Shown one piece after another: positions 1 to 14,440 of a stretch of DNA of 64,000 nucleotides. The notes beneath the pieces are model-generated. The model was not told where the DNA came from and did no database searches. It was given only the letters and a program-made list of their open reading frames with translations. The DNA is from Emydura subglobosa (Eukaryota; Chordata; Testudines; Chelidae). A program made the position numbers and the translations under genes. Numbering within the stretch: position 1 is the first letter of the stretch; each line of letters opens with the position of its first letter. The stretch spans positions 9,178,397 through 9,242,396 of the forward strand of contig ML679974.1 in NCBI GenBank assembly GCA_007922225.1, read 5' to 3'.

Positions 1-3000
1 AGGAGGCAGCAAACTGGGCATTTAGTTTAGAAAAAATAAAAATAAAAACACTACAGTAGCTGGCTGTAACTCCCTTAGGGGAATCTCACTCAGAAGAAGC
101 AAGTGGATTAATGGTAGCCTACACTATTAGAGGAAATTAATCCCTTGATCGGAGACTCCCAGGGGGAGGGGAGATAAAACTACCCTGCTTAAACTAAAGC
201 TTCTAGTACCAAAGATGATAGTTACACTATTGTGACATAGTTTTACTGGACAATTCAACCATTACCAGTGTCTGAACTGAGTAACTTGGGTGAAAAAGGT
301 GGCTCAGAAGGATACAGCATCCTTTCAGAGAGATCTCGGATATCTTTTACTGGGGACACAGTTGGATCATACAGGTACCAGCCATCTGCTACAATTCAGT
401 GCGTTCAAAGGCCAAAGCTGTATTATTTGGAAGTATCTAACACTCATCCCTAACACTCATCCCTAACAGTGATGGTTTAGCCATATAGGTCAGGAGCAAG
501 AGAATTCCTCAACTATGTTCAGTTTACATTTCAACATGAATTGTCATTCCATATAAGACTTTAAAATATTTTCATCAGAATTAAACTGTGACAAGCCAAA
601 GTATAAGAGTTTTAGGGACAAGATATTATTTTAAATGTCTATAACTACTCTGCATAAAACTTTATAAATGCAAAAGAAAAATGTCTGACACTTTCTGCTT
701 TACTTTCTTTTTAAGTTTGTAGAACCATGTGTTGCATTACCTACATTTTTCCTGTGACAGGCTTTGCTGGCAAATGTTAGAACAGATATGTTTTGAACAG
801 CATACCCATCAATGATAGGGGAATAAATTCAGCTCTGGTGTAACTGTAATTGCTTCAGCAATGTTAGACCAGGGCTGAATTTATCTCAGTATGTAAAAAA
901 GAAAAGAGAAAAAAACAAACAAACAACAAAAAAACCCAAAGAACAAACATTACCTAGTAAACCCTAATAAAAGCAAATGAATAGAGGTAATGATACATAA
1001 AACGCTTACTATTTTAAAGTTGAAAGATGAATGGGTTTGAATCCAGATATGTCTTTCATCAGTTTTAATATTAAGTATTAACAGAAACATTGAATTTGAA
1101 ATAAAGAGCATGAAAAATTCACAATGTGCAGAACCAACTGGCTGTCTGCATAAGGGAATATACTGTAAATTATAATGACCTATCCATTATCACCTTGCTA
1201 TAGTACCTTCCAGGCTTTACACGATCCCTCTCAGCGACAAGCAGGTTTCACAGTAATTCTGCTACGATTTAGATGTTAAGATACAACATGAAACAGTGCT
1301 ATGGCAATTTACTGAAGAGAGAATATTTTTTAAAAGTGCAGATCTGGTATTCAGTTTTATACTTCGTTATGCTATAATTAAAAAAAACTCAAAATCAGCA
1401 GGAAGTATTTGTAGGTTTTAAGTATATTGCTGCTCATTTTGTAAAAAAGTGCATACAAAAAGTCTTTAAAAAAATAAAAAGAAATGCGAAGACTTGGAAT
1501 GTGTTGCAAAGATCTTTTCCCTGGGACACATGAGAACGCATTTTATGCCCCCGGAATTCCAGTCATTATCAGAAACACTTTTGAATATACATCAATGAGT
1601 CAGAGTCATACTTTCATTGTTCTAAACTAGAGATTTATTTTTTTTTAGAATCCCTTTAAAGTCTTGTTTATAAGACTTAATTACGGTAGACGTACATGAA
1701 ATAGTAAATCACAGAAGGCCAGATCACAAGCTCCTCAACTGAAGGCTCAATTGTCCCTTGTAGACAAATGCTGTAGTAAGAGGTAGCACAATGAGTCATG
1801 GGGAGCAGACTGCCACCCAGACACACAGATGCAGTGCCTCTACTACACCCTTCAGGGTTGCAAATTACTACCCACCATGAAGCTGGCTAGTACTTGAGTG
1901 GAGAAGCAGGGCCCAGGCACCACCCTATCACTGCCCATCTCTGCCCCCAGGAGAGAGCGAGGGAGCAGTCTCTGTGCTCCCTGAAGAATCGTTTGTAACC
2001 TTCCCCACTTCCACTGTGCATGCACATCCCACCCACCTCTCAATTTTTAATCAGGAGAACCAATACTGTCTTCAGTTAGAAGATGCATACAGTGGGATTT
2101 TAAACAATGTTCCAACATGTTAACTAACATGACTGTATATTCTAGTGTGGACAGGATATAAACATGTTCACAATCATATTTAACACCAGGGTCTCCCTGC
2201 TATTAACAGCAAGACTCTCAAGTTCAACCCAGGGTTAAACAAACCTTGGAATAAACAATCTTTGTTCTGTCTTTACTAGAATTTACTACTATGTTAGTTA
2301 ACTGTTAAACTGAAATAAAAAATTCCAGCCTTGACAAGATTTTTGCTTGAGCAAGGATTAAGTAAAAAGTAAGAGCGGGATTCAGGCTCTGGCCATGAGG
2401 AGTATTACTGTATTTTAAATACTATGAAATCTGTCCTAAATGGTGACCCAAAGGATCAGCAAAGATCAGTGCCTCGTAGTGGTTCATTTTTTACTACTTT
2501 AAGGAAAATCATACTAGAAACCTTGGGGACACCTAAAAATGGATTCTTAAGACAGGAGGATGCCTGTTGTAGGTGGAGGTTTCACTGCACATTCAAGTGT
2601 AATTGAATTGATAAAATTTGACAATTCTTAAACAGTTAGGGCTAAATTCTGCCCTTGACATTGCATCAGCAGTTCTAAACTTGATGGGAGCCGCACATGT
2701 ACAAGAGAGGATTAAAAAAAAAAAAAACTGGTGGTCAAACAAGCCCAGAGTAAGCTTGAGGCAGTTATTGAGCACTGCTATTAAGAAACCAGTTGACATA
2801 ACACTGAGACCTGCTTAGATATTATGAATTCTTCATGGCAAGTGTTCCATTCTAGGTTTAGCAAACTCTACCTATTGTTAGCATTTAAGTAATTTACCTT
2901 ATATAAGTTTTCACTTTGTAAAAGCACTGCACAATTTTTTCTTGTGTAAAACATGCATTTTGCAATTCATTCACCATTTGCTCTGCATACATGCACAAGA

Positions 3001-5596
3001 TGGACCTGTGTCCTGATTTGCAGAGCAGCTGAGCAGCGATTTGTAGACAAAGGTATTCCAGGTTACTGTCAGAGTTGGAATAATTGTTTAGGTCATCTCA
3101 CCATAGCTTAGACACCTGCAACGAAGTGCAATGTCCATGCCAAACCCAGATCATAAACCATATTGGACGGGTTCAGTGATACCTGTGGTTGCCAGACAAC
3201 ACAAAGTTCCTTTTCAATATCCTCACACAGCTTTAGGAGATAGTTTGAGCATGGGCCCCAAAAAATCATTTTTATCATAGGAGGGCATTAGTAGTTTGAG
3301 CTGCGTGATTTTTTTTTTCCCAGTGAAAACATTGGAAAAAAAATCAATTTTTGTTCAAACCAAACCAAACCAAACCTTGTTTTTTGAATTTTTCAGTTTG
3401 GCTACTGAATTGAAATCAATTATTCACTCTCCTCCATTTGTAATCTCAACTAAAAATGAACCCAATACCAACCAGCCTGAATTTACTCACCATAAGAGGC
3501 AAAAGGTCTAACTCAGAGTTTGCAAGACTTAGCTCCTTTAGCATCCCAGTATGCCAAACTAGCTGAAATTCAATCAGTGAACGTGCTATTATGAAGGGGT
3601 CAATTGTTTCTGAATCTCACAGTGAGAAACATCTGATTCTGCTTTTATGCCAAGGCAGCTCATATTTAGCAAAATGTTTCAGCTGACTTTCCCTGTTGCT
3701 GTGATGGAAGCTTTCTCCACCTCCATTACAATTATGACAAAGAAGATATGACCTAAACAAGACTGTTTTTAAAATCTGAATACAACCAACTATCAAGACA
3801 AAGAAACAATTCCATTAGCTCATCTAATAGACACTATTTTTTCTCTATTTAGAGCTAACTTATTACTTTGATATTCATTATGAATGGCATTCTAAAATAA
3901 GTTATTTCCCAAGTCTCCATGTTACACAGAAATTTAGCTTCACAATTTTGACACTGCCTAACACCTAAAAAGAAAAATTGAATGGCCAAACTCAGGAAGT
4001 ATTTATGTTGGCTTAGAGAAAGAGAAAGTGTATAAATAATTTACTGCCATAGTTTAAAATGAAAAAAATCATAGGTGCAATATATTGGGAAGACTCCCTG
4101 TTGCAGCTTATTTGCCATATCTATTTAACATGAAATCAAAGTGAAAAAGTTGGTATCATTGCAATGAAAATTGAATTTAGCCCATAAGGTATTATGTCTT
4201 TCCAGATGATCATGGTACGAGCAACCTTAAAATACACACCAACAATGTGTCTTGTAGATGGCGAAGGGTGAGGGAACAAACCACCACAACTACTCAAAGT
4301 AATTTCTTATACACAGAAAACACTTTTTATGTGTTCTCTTACAAAAAATTAATCACAGATTTTTTTTTTTACATAAGAAATAGACTGCATGTTGTGCCTA
4401 AGAGGATTCATGCCGGTGTATGTGTAGAGCTTAAGTGAACCAATCATATGTAGAAACCAAATATGGGCATGAGGACAAAGAGAAGAATTTCACCACTGAG
4501 TTCACAGCTGAAATTTAATCAAAGCCTAATTTCCCCCAAAAGATATAATACATACCCATTGTTCTTAAGTATTTCTGCATTAAATGAACTTACAGTTGTC
4601 TAGTATGATTTCTAGACACTAAACCGCAACATGTACATTGGAAAATAAAAGCTAGCTCTACAAATCTCTCAAGCCTTGGAGTCCCAAGAGAAGGAACACA
4701 AACCAGTAGAAAATACTTGAGGGTTATAAACTGTGTATTAAAGTTTTAGAGCTTTGGGTTAGACAGAAGAGTAGCAGATGCAAAAACCAACAGGGGAGTA
4801 GATTATGCATCAAAGTCATAAAAATATACAACTGCTTTAATGGGCAATTATTGTTTGGATTTGTGCTCTGATTTGAATTTGCATGAGAGTGCCATATGTG
4901 TAAAGAAAGGTGTGCCATCAAAATGGATAAGAGAATCTAACTACTCGTCCCTCTCTCTATACCAACTACTAGGTTATCTCCTATCAAGAATCTTCAAATG
5001 TTTTATGCTAAGGGGTTTTAATGCTACATCTTGGTTGAATCAGTCTGTGGCTAATTTACTATAAGACATTTTAACTGTTAAAGAGACAGGAATCATATTT
5101 ACGGAAGCCCCATGGTTTAGAAAGATCCCTGTTGAGGAAATCCATCAGAGGTGCTGGACAATAAATTAAAAACAAAGAAGTATAATAGGTAACATGTTGA
5201 GGAGGGATAGAGCATCATATGAATGAAATTTTCAGCAGCAGAATAAGGACATTATGGTGATGTACACTGTTGTGAATATTCAGTTGACATAATATTTTTC
5301 TAAATTGCGAAATACCTCAAATATATTTTCCAAAAAATCTTGTTTTTGTACAAATTACAAAATTATAAATAGAGTATTTAGGTCTCCTAGGTCTTTGCAT
5401 TTAAATCTAAAGCCAAAGAGTGTTCCAGCTCAAGTTTCAGATCCATAAACACACGTTTTAAAATAAAATGGGTTTTAAATATATAATTATTTAGATAATT
5501 TTATCGTTGACATATTTAACAAATTCATGATGGTCACAAAATAGCAACAAAATTATTTTCCATCCGTTATTTTCCATCTCTGAAAAGTCTATCTCA

Positions 5597-5662
5597 GGGC
5601 CCAATCTACTGAAGTCAATGGCTGTTCTGCCATTCATGTCAATGCATGCAGAATTGGGCCCC
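5597..5662. repeat. Short palindromic element
   Basis: GGGCCCAAT at the left and ATTGGGCCCC at the right are inverted, enclosing CTACTGAAGTCAATGG. This matches the short 'GGGCCAAATTC' palindromes common in turtle and crocodilian DNA. Confidence 0.5.
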
Positions 5663-6104
5663 TTATTTCTTCCATTCACAGTGAATTCATTCTTGAAACG
5701 CTTACTTGGGATTATTGAAACAATCATTTCCTTACCCTTGTGCAAAATACATGTAAATATTAGACACTGTTGTTCAGGAATTAATAAATCTGCATTTTGG
5801 ACAAACAGTTTCTAACAGGACATTCTCATTTGAAATGCATTGAAAAGGATAACAAAAATCTCTAATTAATGTACAAGTCTAATCACCATTCTCCACATGG
5901 AAGAGTAATTTTTCACTTTTCATTTGCTTGGTATAATCTCCAAACTGACATAACAGAAAAGCAATGGCCTATAAATCTGCTCTCATTTGTTTCTTTAATA
6001 TTCATATTCCATTGAACTACAGCTGCTTGTTGCTACAGTCTATTACAACATGCAAAAGTGTCGATAAAAATACTATGAAAGGCAAGATATGTTTCTTCAT
6101 GGCT

Positions 6105-6320
6105 CTGTGTGCCATTTATTTTGAAAAAAGACAATAAATGACTCGTGGATTGTCCCTCAGCTTGCTGCATGCTGGGTGATTAGTGATTAATTACCTTCCC
6201 GCAAATTGACACGGAACAAGAAAATTGACACAGCACTGATTAATTAACTTTTTATGTGAGACAGATAGCTACAAAACATTGTGCCCTGTAATTGAATCTC
6301 TTTACCCAACATCACTATAT
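6105..6320. other. Candidate conserved non-coding element
   Basis: Contains several homeodomain-type ATTA cores (GTGATTAGTGATTAATTACC, CTGATTAATTAACTT), paired AAATTGACAC / AAAATTGACACAG, and a TGCATG-related GCTGCATGCTGG. Directly beside the CR1 insertion at 6378. Inference from composition only. Confidence 0.3.
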
Positions 6321-6377
6321 AAAACTTTCAAGTCAAACCCAGATTACTCCAAAACTTCACCAGAAATGTTGCACAGG

Positions 6378-7995
6378 TTCATAGAATATTATGATTGGAA
6401 GGGACCTCAGGAGGTCATCTAGTCCAACCCCCCCGCTCAAGCAGAACCAACCCCCACTAAATCATCCGAGCCAGGGCTTTGTCAAGCCGGGCCTTAAAAA
6501 TCTCTAAGGATGGAGATTCCACAACCTCCCTTGGTGACCCATTCCAGTGCTTCAACACCCTCCTAGTGAAATTTTTTTTCCTAATATCCAATCTATACCT
6601 CCCCCACTGCAACTTGGGACCATTGCTCCCTCTTCTGACATCTGCCACCACAGAAAACAGCCTACCTCTCTCCTCTTTGGAACCCCCCTTCAGGTAGTTG
6701 AAGACTGCTATCAAATCCCCCTTCACTCTTCTCCAGACTAAATAAGCTTAGTTCCTTTAGCCTGTACTCATAAGTCATGTGCTCCAACCCTCTAATAATT
6801 TTCACTGCCCTCCACTGGACTCTCTCCAATTTGTCCACATCATTTCTATAGTGGAGGGCCCAAAACTGAGCACAATACTCCAAATGTGGCCTTACCAGTG
6901 CCAAATCGAGGGAATAATCACTTCCCTCAATCTGCTGGCAATGCTACTACTAATGCAGCCGAATATGCTGTTAGCCTTCTTGGCAACAAGGGCACACAGT
7001 TGACTCATATCCAGCTTCTTGTGCACTGTAGTCCTCAAGTCCTTTTCTGCAGAACTACTGGTTAGCCAGTTGGTCCCTAGTTTGTAGGAGTGCTTGGGAT
7101 TGTTCCATCCTAAGTACAGGACTCTGCACTTGCCCTTGTTGAACTTCAAATTTCTTTTGGCCCAATCCTCCAATTTGTCTATGTCACTCTGTATCCTGTC
7201 CCTATCCTCCAGCATATCTACCACTCCCCCGAGCTTAGTATCATCCACAAACTTGCTGAGGGTGCAATCCACCCCATCCTCCAGACCATTAATGAAGATA
7301 TTAATGGGCCAACCCCTGGGGCACTCTGCTTGAGACTGGATGCTAACTACACATCAAGCCATTGATCACCACCTGTTGATCCTGATGATCTAGCAGCTTT
7401 ACACCTTATAGTCCATTCATCCAACTCATACTTCTTTAACTTGCTGTCAAGAATACTGTGGGAGACTGTATCAAAAGCTTTGCTAAAGTCAAGGTATCAT
7501 GTCCACTGCTTTTCCCCACGTTCACAGAGCCAGTCATCTCATCATAGAAGGCAATCAGATTGGTCAGGCATGATTTGCCCTTGGTGAATCCATGCTGACT
7601 GTTCCTGATCACCTTTCTCTCCTCCAAGTGCTTCAAAATGAATTCCTAGAGGATCTGCTCCATGATTTTTTTCCAGGGACTGAGGTGAGACTGACTGGTT
7701 GGTAGTTCTGTGGATCCTCCTTCTTCCCTTTTTTAAAGATTTGCTTGTTTCCAATCATGTGGGACCTCTCCCAATCACCATGAGTTTTCAAATATAATGG
7801 CTAATGGCTCCGCAATCACATCAGCCAACTCCCTCAGCACCGTGGGATGCATTGCATCTGGCCCCAGGAACTTGTGCATGTCCAGCTTTTCTATATAGTC
7901 CTGAACCTGTTCTTTCACCACTGCAGGCTGCTCACCTCCTCCCCATACTGTGCTGCCTAGTGCAGTAGTCTGGGAGCTGACCTTACTCAACTACT
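6378..7995 (-). mobile_element. CR1 LINE, 5'-truncated, 3' part of RT and 3' UTR
   Basis: A decayed CR1 non-LTR retrotransposon on the same strand as the gene. In transcription order it shows RT motifs in broken frames: LGPDAMHP (7775-7990), then ILKHLEERKVI followed by QHGFTKGKSCLTNL (7436-7636), the catalytic-box relative FVDDTKLGG (6892-7272), and [12 protein letters not shown] (6662-6904). It ends in the typical CR1 3' tail, which on the plus strand starts with TTCATAGAAT at 6378. Stops and frameshifts make it inactive. It is truncated at its 5' end near 7995, before the endonuclease. Confidence 0.9.
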
Positions 7996-10736
7996 CTAGG
8001 AAAGAGATTTTAGTTTTAAGAGTATATTTCTGAGGACTATGTACTTATTTCTCAAAAGAGCAGCTCTGAGAGCTATTGAAGGAACCATCTGAAATCTACA
8101 GTGCTGCTCCATTACACACACACACAACAAATATGATAGGATTTGCCGTACCAGATCACACCATTGATCCTTCAATCCAATAAAATCCCCTCAGAAGATA
8201 TAAAGTTGACTTTTCAGCAGAAGGCACCCTCTCACTCTTTAATACAATTAGCCTTCTGTTGTTCATAAGAAGGGGTTTTCTTCCTGTCACCTGGAACAAA
8301 CAACTGGTGCCGTGAAGCTTAATAACTGATTAGATTTATCTTAATATTATTCAACTCCTTTTAAAAATCAAATTACTCAACTACTCCAGCTATGACTTGC
8401 ACAACTGAATGGCTCCCTTGAGAGAAAGAACATTTCTTTATATTTGTTCTAAATGTATATAGTATTAATTTCTGTCTGTCATCTGCCTCTCCCCTCCACA
8501 AACCTCCCACCCCCTACCAAAAATAACAGGCACTGGAGTCAGTGGATACTAACCCTATCATGTCCTGGGAATACCCGCTATGTCTGGTGACTAGGGTCAG
8601 GAAATGAAAACCAATCTATGCTACCAGCACTCCTATATGTCATATCTTTTTTACATCGTGTTAAAGTAAATGAAATCTTTGAAGAAATTGTGGCCACCTG
8701 AATCCCTCAGTCAAATTGGAAAATGCACTTTTTATTTAAAAAACAAAACAAAACAAAGACACTAGGGAGCAGATGAGACAATTGAGCATGTCACAGACCT
8801 GTGTAAAAACAAAAAGGTATGTTACTTTGAACAGTTAGCAATGACATAATTGGAGATCAACCAATTTGTGGCAGAGTTGATAATCAAGGCAAAGTAAGGT
8901 TATTGTAAGAAATGGACTTGACATTGCAAAGAACAGTGGACATCTGTGTTTCACAAAAGAAAATGCTCACAAACACTGAAGTGAAGAAATGGATGACATT
9001 TAATAAAAAATGAATACCAAGGAATCCACGATGCAAGGGTAAACAAACATCAGAGATGAGATTTTCTGCAATAAATGTGGAAACACACAAAATATCACAA
9101 AAATGTCCAGCATAAGTGGTGGAGTGTCATATATGTAATATATGCAATTTTTAAGTGTGTGCAATACTCAGCACATATTGCAAACAAACAAAAGCAAAAT
9201 ACATTTCATTAGGAGGGCAAAGATCTGAAGATGATAATGCAGAAAGTTCTTTGTTGGGTTTCAAATATACAAAATGTGGTTTTAAAACAGACATGTTTAA
9301 GATACTGGAAATAAATACTTTCAAAATATTTCAAAATCAATATTCTGTATTGCCCTCTAATTTTCTTCGATTTGTTCACATGTCCAGGAATCTCTGTAAG
9401 ATATTAAATTCTTTTCATTTGTGCAATTGGCTCTTTTTGATTATTGTTATTCTAGCCAAAAAACTCCTTTGTCATTATGTCCTACCTACATGGCTTATCT
9501 CATTCAGTTTGTTCTAGCATTTGTTTCTGTTAAATTTAAAATTATTTTCCATGGCACACTGCAGAATATTATACAGTCTTTCGATTTGTTTTTTGTAATT
9601 TTTGCCACAAATTAGCACACCTTCACCAATTTACTTCCACCCCATCCAGATCCTCAGAGATCTCAAACACGATGCAATAGTACACTTTAGGTGCTGATGC
9701 AATCCCAAAGGAAAGTTACTTTTACAATATATCTATCAAAAGGAGAGTTGCAGGTGCAGAGTTTTGCACTAACTTTATCACCTCAGGCCTTCCAAATACT
9801 TGGCTTGCATCCAGACTGGTAAATTCTCTTGCATTTAGAATTATAGACATGATTTCATCAACTGTTCTTTTGGTGAAGCGCTCATGATCGATAGTCTTAT
9901 TCAAATCTTCTGGATCTGTACAAATCCTTAACTTGTTTGGTTTTAGTAAGTGACCATACCGTTAACCAAGTCACTTGGTGTCTGTATTTTCTCAGTAATA
10001 TGTAATTTTACTATATGGTTAAATTCAATTTTTACTTTAATTCTCAGTGTTAATGAGATCTGACATGGAACACATTTTTGCAGAATTTGGGACCTATATC
10101 AATGTGACACATTAAATCATTATTGCATCACTGTCTGTTAAACATGTTATCCAAATCGTCTAAACATTTTCTTTTTACATTCAGTCTTCAAATGCAGATG
10201 GGTCTATAACTTTTATAGTGACCTGAGCTTTAACCCAAGAACACATAGGGCTTCCTGTTTCACTATTTCCAACTCCACTAAGTGTACTAATGTACATTTG
10301 CCTCATGAATTAGGTTAGTTTACTATAACATTGAGAATTCATTAATAATTTTCTAGTCTCTTGCTGTGAGAAAAGCTTTTGGGAATAAAAAGCAAAAAAA
10401 GAAATACAAAACTTCAATACAGAACCAGTGGTACTGAAATATAAATGTGTTGCGATGAGAGTTCAAGATCTCAACTGATGAAAATTCATATGGGTTGGAC
10501 TGTCTTACAAAATGATTGCCCAGTGGCTTATGATGCCAAAGGACAAACTAAAACACAACACAACTACCAGACTGAAAAAAGGAATTCTGTCAGTTTTGTT
10601 TTTTGTTTTTACAATTGTGAGCAGTTTCATGGACATATTTTTGGGCAGAACTGTTCGAGGTAGAAGCAGACCATAAACAGATGGAAACCGTATTATAAAG
10701 ACTATCATGCAAAGAATCATGCAGACTTAAAAAAGG

Positions 10737-10882
10737 ATCATAGAATCCTAGAAGATTAGGGTCTAATCCAACCCCTGCTCAAAGCAGGACCAACCCCAAC
10801 TAAATCATCCCAGCCAGGGCTTTATGAAGCCGGGCCTTAAAGACCGGTAAGGATGGAGATTCCATCACCTCCCTAGGTAAGT
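10737..10882 (-). mobile_element. CR1 LINE 3'-end fragment
   Basis: About 145 bp of CR1 3' UTR in the same orientation as the 6.4-kb copy. It shares ATCATAGAAT, the block with CTGCTCAAAGCAGGACCAA and AACTAAATCATCCCAGCCAG, and ends near CCTCCCTAGGTAA. Confidence 0.88.
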
Positions 10883-11379
10883 CACGAAATTGCAAAGGTG
10901 CTTATTAAAGGTGAAATACAAATCTTGTAAAGAGCTTCATACAGAGAACATGCGTTTAAGGACATGTATAAATAATTAAAGTAATATGGTACAAAAGGAG
11001 GAGTCTGAAAAATACAACTCAAATTCTACCTATTTCTGAAACCAAATTTGATAGTCTCAGATAAGAAACACTAAATTAGGTCAATGTGGTCAATCTTGTG
11101 CCATTCTTTGACACAGCGCTTACATGTGTCAATTTTTGTCCAATTTTAAACTCAGGGCTATACTTGCATTTTACTCTGAATGAATCTGAGACACCTGCCA
11201 GATCCCATAATTAACATACCTGTACAGAAAGAACTTTGTCAGACTGGGCAGAGTCCAACAGATGCTGGTAACAGATGCACTGAAAAAAGTTTCACCGCCT
11301 ATGATTTGGAGTCATGTCCCTCCTGGCAGGCCAAGGCAAGCAGGCAATGCCTGTATCCTCTGTTGACAGAAATACTTAA

Positions 11380-11720
11380 TACCTTAATACCTCTATGGCT
11401 CCCTGCCATACATCCTCAAAAACAGAATGATCTCCTCAGTCTTCAAGGAACCAACACTTCCATAAGTCACAACTGTGTCTTTCCTGGGGAAGATTATTGA
11501 GAATTTGGTAGTGACCTGACTCCAGCAACTTTTAAACTCTACAAATATCCTACAAATGTACAAATATTCTCCCAACCTGGCTTCAGACAAAGATACAGAA
11601 TTGATCCAGCACTGATAGGCAAGGGACAGGTATGTGGAAATCATGCTGATTCTTTTCAACCTATCAATCACTTTGACATTGTTGATCATGAGATGTGGTG
11701 GGCTCACTGGAAGGATTCAA
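11380..11720 (+). mobile_element. Decayed L2-like LINE reverse transcriptase
   Basis: Plus-strand translation across frameshifts gives pieces in the right order for an L2-type RT: KEPTLP then VSFLGKIIENLVV, then PGFRQRYRIDPALIG, then ILFNLS and FDIVDHEM (the family's LDLSAAFDTVDHE box). Flanking sequence out to about 12650 may belong to the same copy but shows no clear motif. Confidence 0.6.
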
Positions 11721-14059
11721 TGGAAAATGCTATGCTGACTACATTCATTTCTTTCCAATTTCTCCCAAAAAGTCACAATGGGCAGTTGCTTCTCCTTCTA
11801 AGAACTGTACTATGTGTGCCATTCACCTCTCAATCCTACCATCATTCCTAGTCACCATTTACTTATAACTTTTAAAAGGGCAAACAAGAAAGACAACATG
11901 GGTTGTAATCCAAACATAATGTTGATTACGTACAGAACTATGTAACCTTTTTCATCCAGGCAGACACCTATTTTATACACACCATAATGACTGGGAAATA
12001 CTGGAGCATAGGTAAAAACCAGGGATCTTAAATTAAATACAGGAATGACTAATGTGACATTAATCAAAAGAGCTCATTGGTTCGGTAGACTTGGTAAGCA
12101 CCACACCATCTACTTCAGTCTGGCCACTAAGATTCAAGGTCATGCTGGCATTACCTGTGGCCTCTGAGAATCAGTTAACAAGTCACTAAAAGCAGCTTCT
12201 TCCACCTGCAGCTAGTTAGAAAGCTTCATCTGTTTCTCTTTGATGAAAACCAGGCCACAGTAGTACAGGAACTTATCCAAGATAGAATATTAAAACCCTA
12301 TCTGCCTTGGTCCACACAAGACATTAAAGAAGAAACTACAGCTAGTATACAATCCATCAACTTTCTCCCAAGTAGAATTCACCAAAGAAAATATATCACA
12401 TCAGTGCGCCACAATGTGCAGTGGCTTCTCGGGACTGATTCATGCACCTTTAACTGCCTCGTGCACTCTATTCACTAATGCATCTCCTTTGAGAGCACTT
12501 CTACCATTCTATACCTCTGTGGAGCATCAAAGACCAACAGTTTTTAAAACAATTAACCTGCCAGATAAATGTTCCCTCTGTTTCCAAATATGAAATTTCT
12601 CCCAAAATTTGCTTAGACCCAAAATCAATAACCCAGAATGGGCAACCTTCGTCCCTGTTCTACTTACAGATTCAATGCCTGATATCTGGTGAATCATTGG
12701 GAGGTTTATCCCATTAGAAAAGGAAATTTTCAGCTTTCCTATCTGAAGCTTTCCAATATAAAATTGTTTAAAATGCAGCTCTGATAATACTTACGATATA
12801 ATATTATATTATTGGCCCTTAGAAGTGTGATATGATTCTGTATGAAAAATCTAATTGATATCTTTTAGAATTTTCTAAAAAAATATTAGTTATATTTCTC
12901 TCTCCTTCAAATGCCTTTATTATTGCACTCACAGTAACTAAGGTACCTGGCTTTACAAAGAGACATGCGAAAAAAGTTAAAACTCTAAAAAGAAATGTTT
13001 TCCCTGTAAAATATGTAGCACGTACAGAATACATAAAGATATAGTATAAAGGCTTCATCATCACTCAGTTGGGATGGAAGATTAGAATATATAGTACACA
13101 TGCACATATATACATGTGTATTTTGGGGATGGGTGTTTTTATTTTTAATACAGGTTTTATTAGGATTAGTTTGGGATGGTAACATGGGTTAATTTCGCAG
13201 CGCATGTACAGAAAAAAGTTTCCTTTATCTTCGAGCACTGCTTAAATTAGCTGGCATGCAGAAAATGCAAGACACACAAAGCCCTTTAAAAATGTTAAGT
13301 TTATAAGAGACAAACTGCCAAATCCTGTTCACAGTTATATACATTCTGTGCAACAGGTTAAGGATTTTCCTCATTATCTGATATGGCAGCTTCCTCCAAT
13401 GTATTGTCTACACTGAGCTTCACAAGAATTAAGGAACCTTTGTACCTATCACGAGAGAATCCGAGGATCCTTTTGCTGGATACAAAAAACTATGACTGTA
13501 GAAATCAAAGTAAAGCTCGCTGCAAATGCTCTTTATGATGGTATGAGCTGATCAGACTGATTTCTCAAACAAAAATGTAAACATGCATTTACAGCCTCTG
13601 TAGACTCAACACACAGCACAATCGTGTAATCTCCCTTGTTATGTTAAACCAAGAGGCAATATAAAGCAGAAAAATTTATTACCATAAGCATGTGTACAAA
13701 CTCTTTATATCCTGGGCCTAAGCTTCCTCTGATTTTCTCAAGTGTAAATCTGTAGCACCTCTACTGAAATTCACAGTTACCACCAAATAAAGCTAGTGTG
13801 AAAAGAGAATCAGGTCCTGTAAGTGAAGAATGAGGTCTTTAACAAGGAATGCAAATAAACTATGACAATCAAGTTTCAAGAAGATATGGTTACGTTTTTT
13901 GGCTTTAAATGTGTAAAGAAATCTAATTGTATTTAATATTCTAACCATGAGTTTTATTGTAATTATTTATTTCTCTCACCTGTTGATTCTTTTAATAAAC
14001 ATGTTACATTTATATTCATTAAAACTTCTCACCAGAAGAATAAAAGGAACAGAAATCAT

Positions 14060-14440
14060 ATCCATAAAAAAGATACTGGCCCCCCCTTCTGCCTGCATGC
14101 CTTCACCCCACTCCTCCAAGTCCCTCCTCAAAACTCACTTTCCTCCTTAGTCGTCTCCTCAAGCAACTGTTATCACTTGATGACTGAAGTTGTTTACTCC
14201 TTTAAGATAACCCCCCCAAAAAAATCCAAACAAAAATGGTAGAACCACTTAGAAGATGTGCTGTACTTCACCACTCAAACCAGATGGTTTCAATGCTTTC
14301 CATCCTGCTTCATCCCAATGCCTCTGGTGTCTATTTCTGTTGCCTATCTAAGCCATAAGCTCTTTGAGGCAGAGACCAAGTCTTCATACTTGTTAGTAAA
14401 GTGCCACATATACTGTTTGTGTAGTGCCAACAAGTAATAA
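14060..14440 (+). mobile_element. L2-like LINE 3' end
   Basis: It carries CCTCCTCAAAACTCACTTTC followed by a block with AAGCTCTTTGAGGCAGAGAC and GTGCCACATA. This order (protein tail, AAGCTCTTTGAGG, GTGCC) is that of L2-type 3' ends. It is related to the copy at 31955-32335. Confidence 0.55.

Noticed and set aside
438..468. Duplicated CTAACACTCATCC
   Set aside because: Two copies of a short word with no further structure; too small to interpret.
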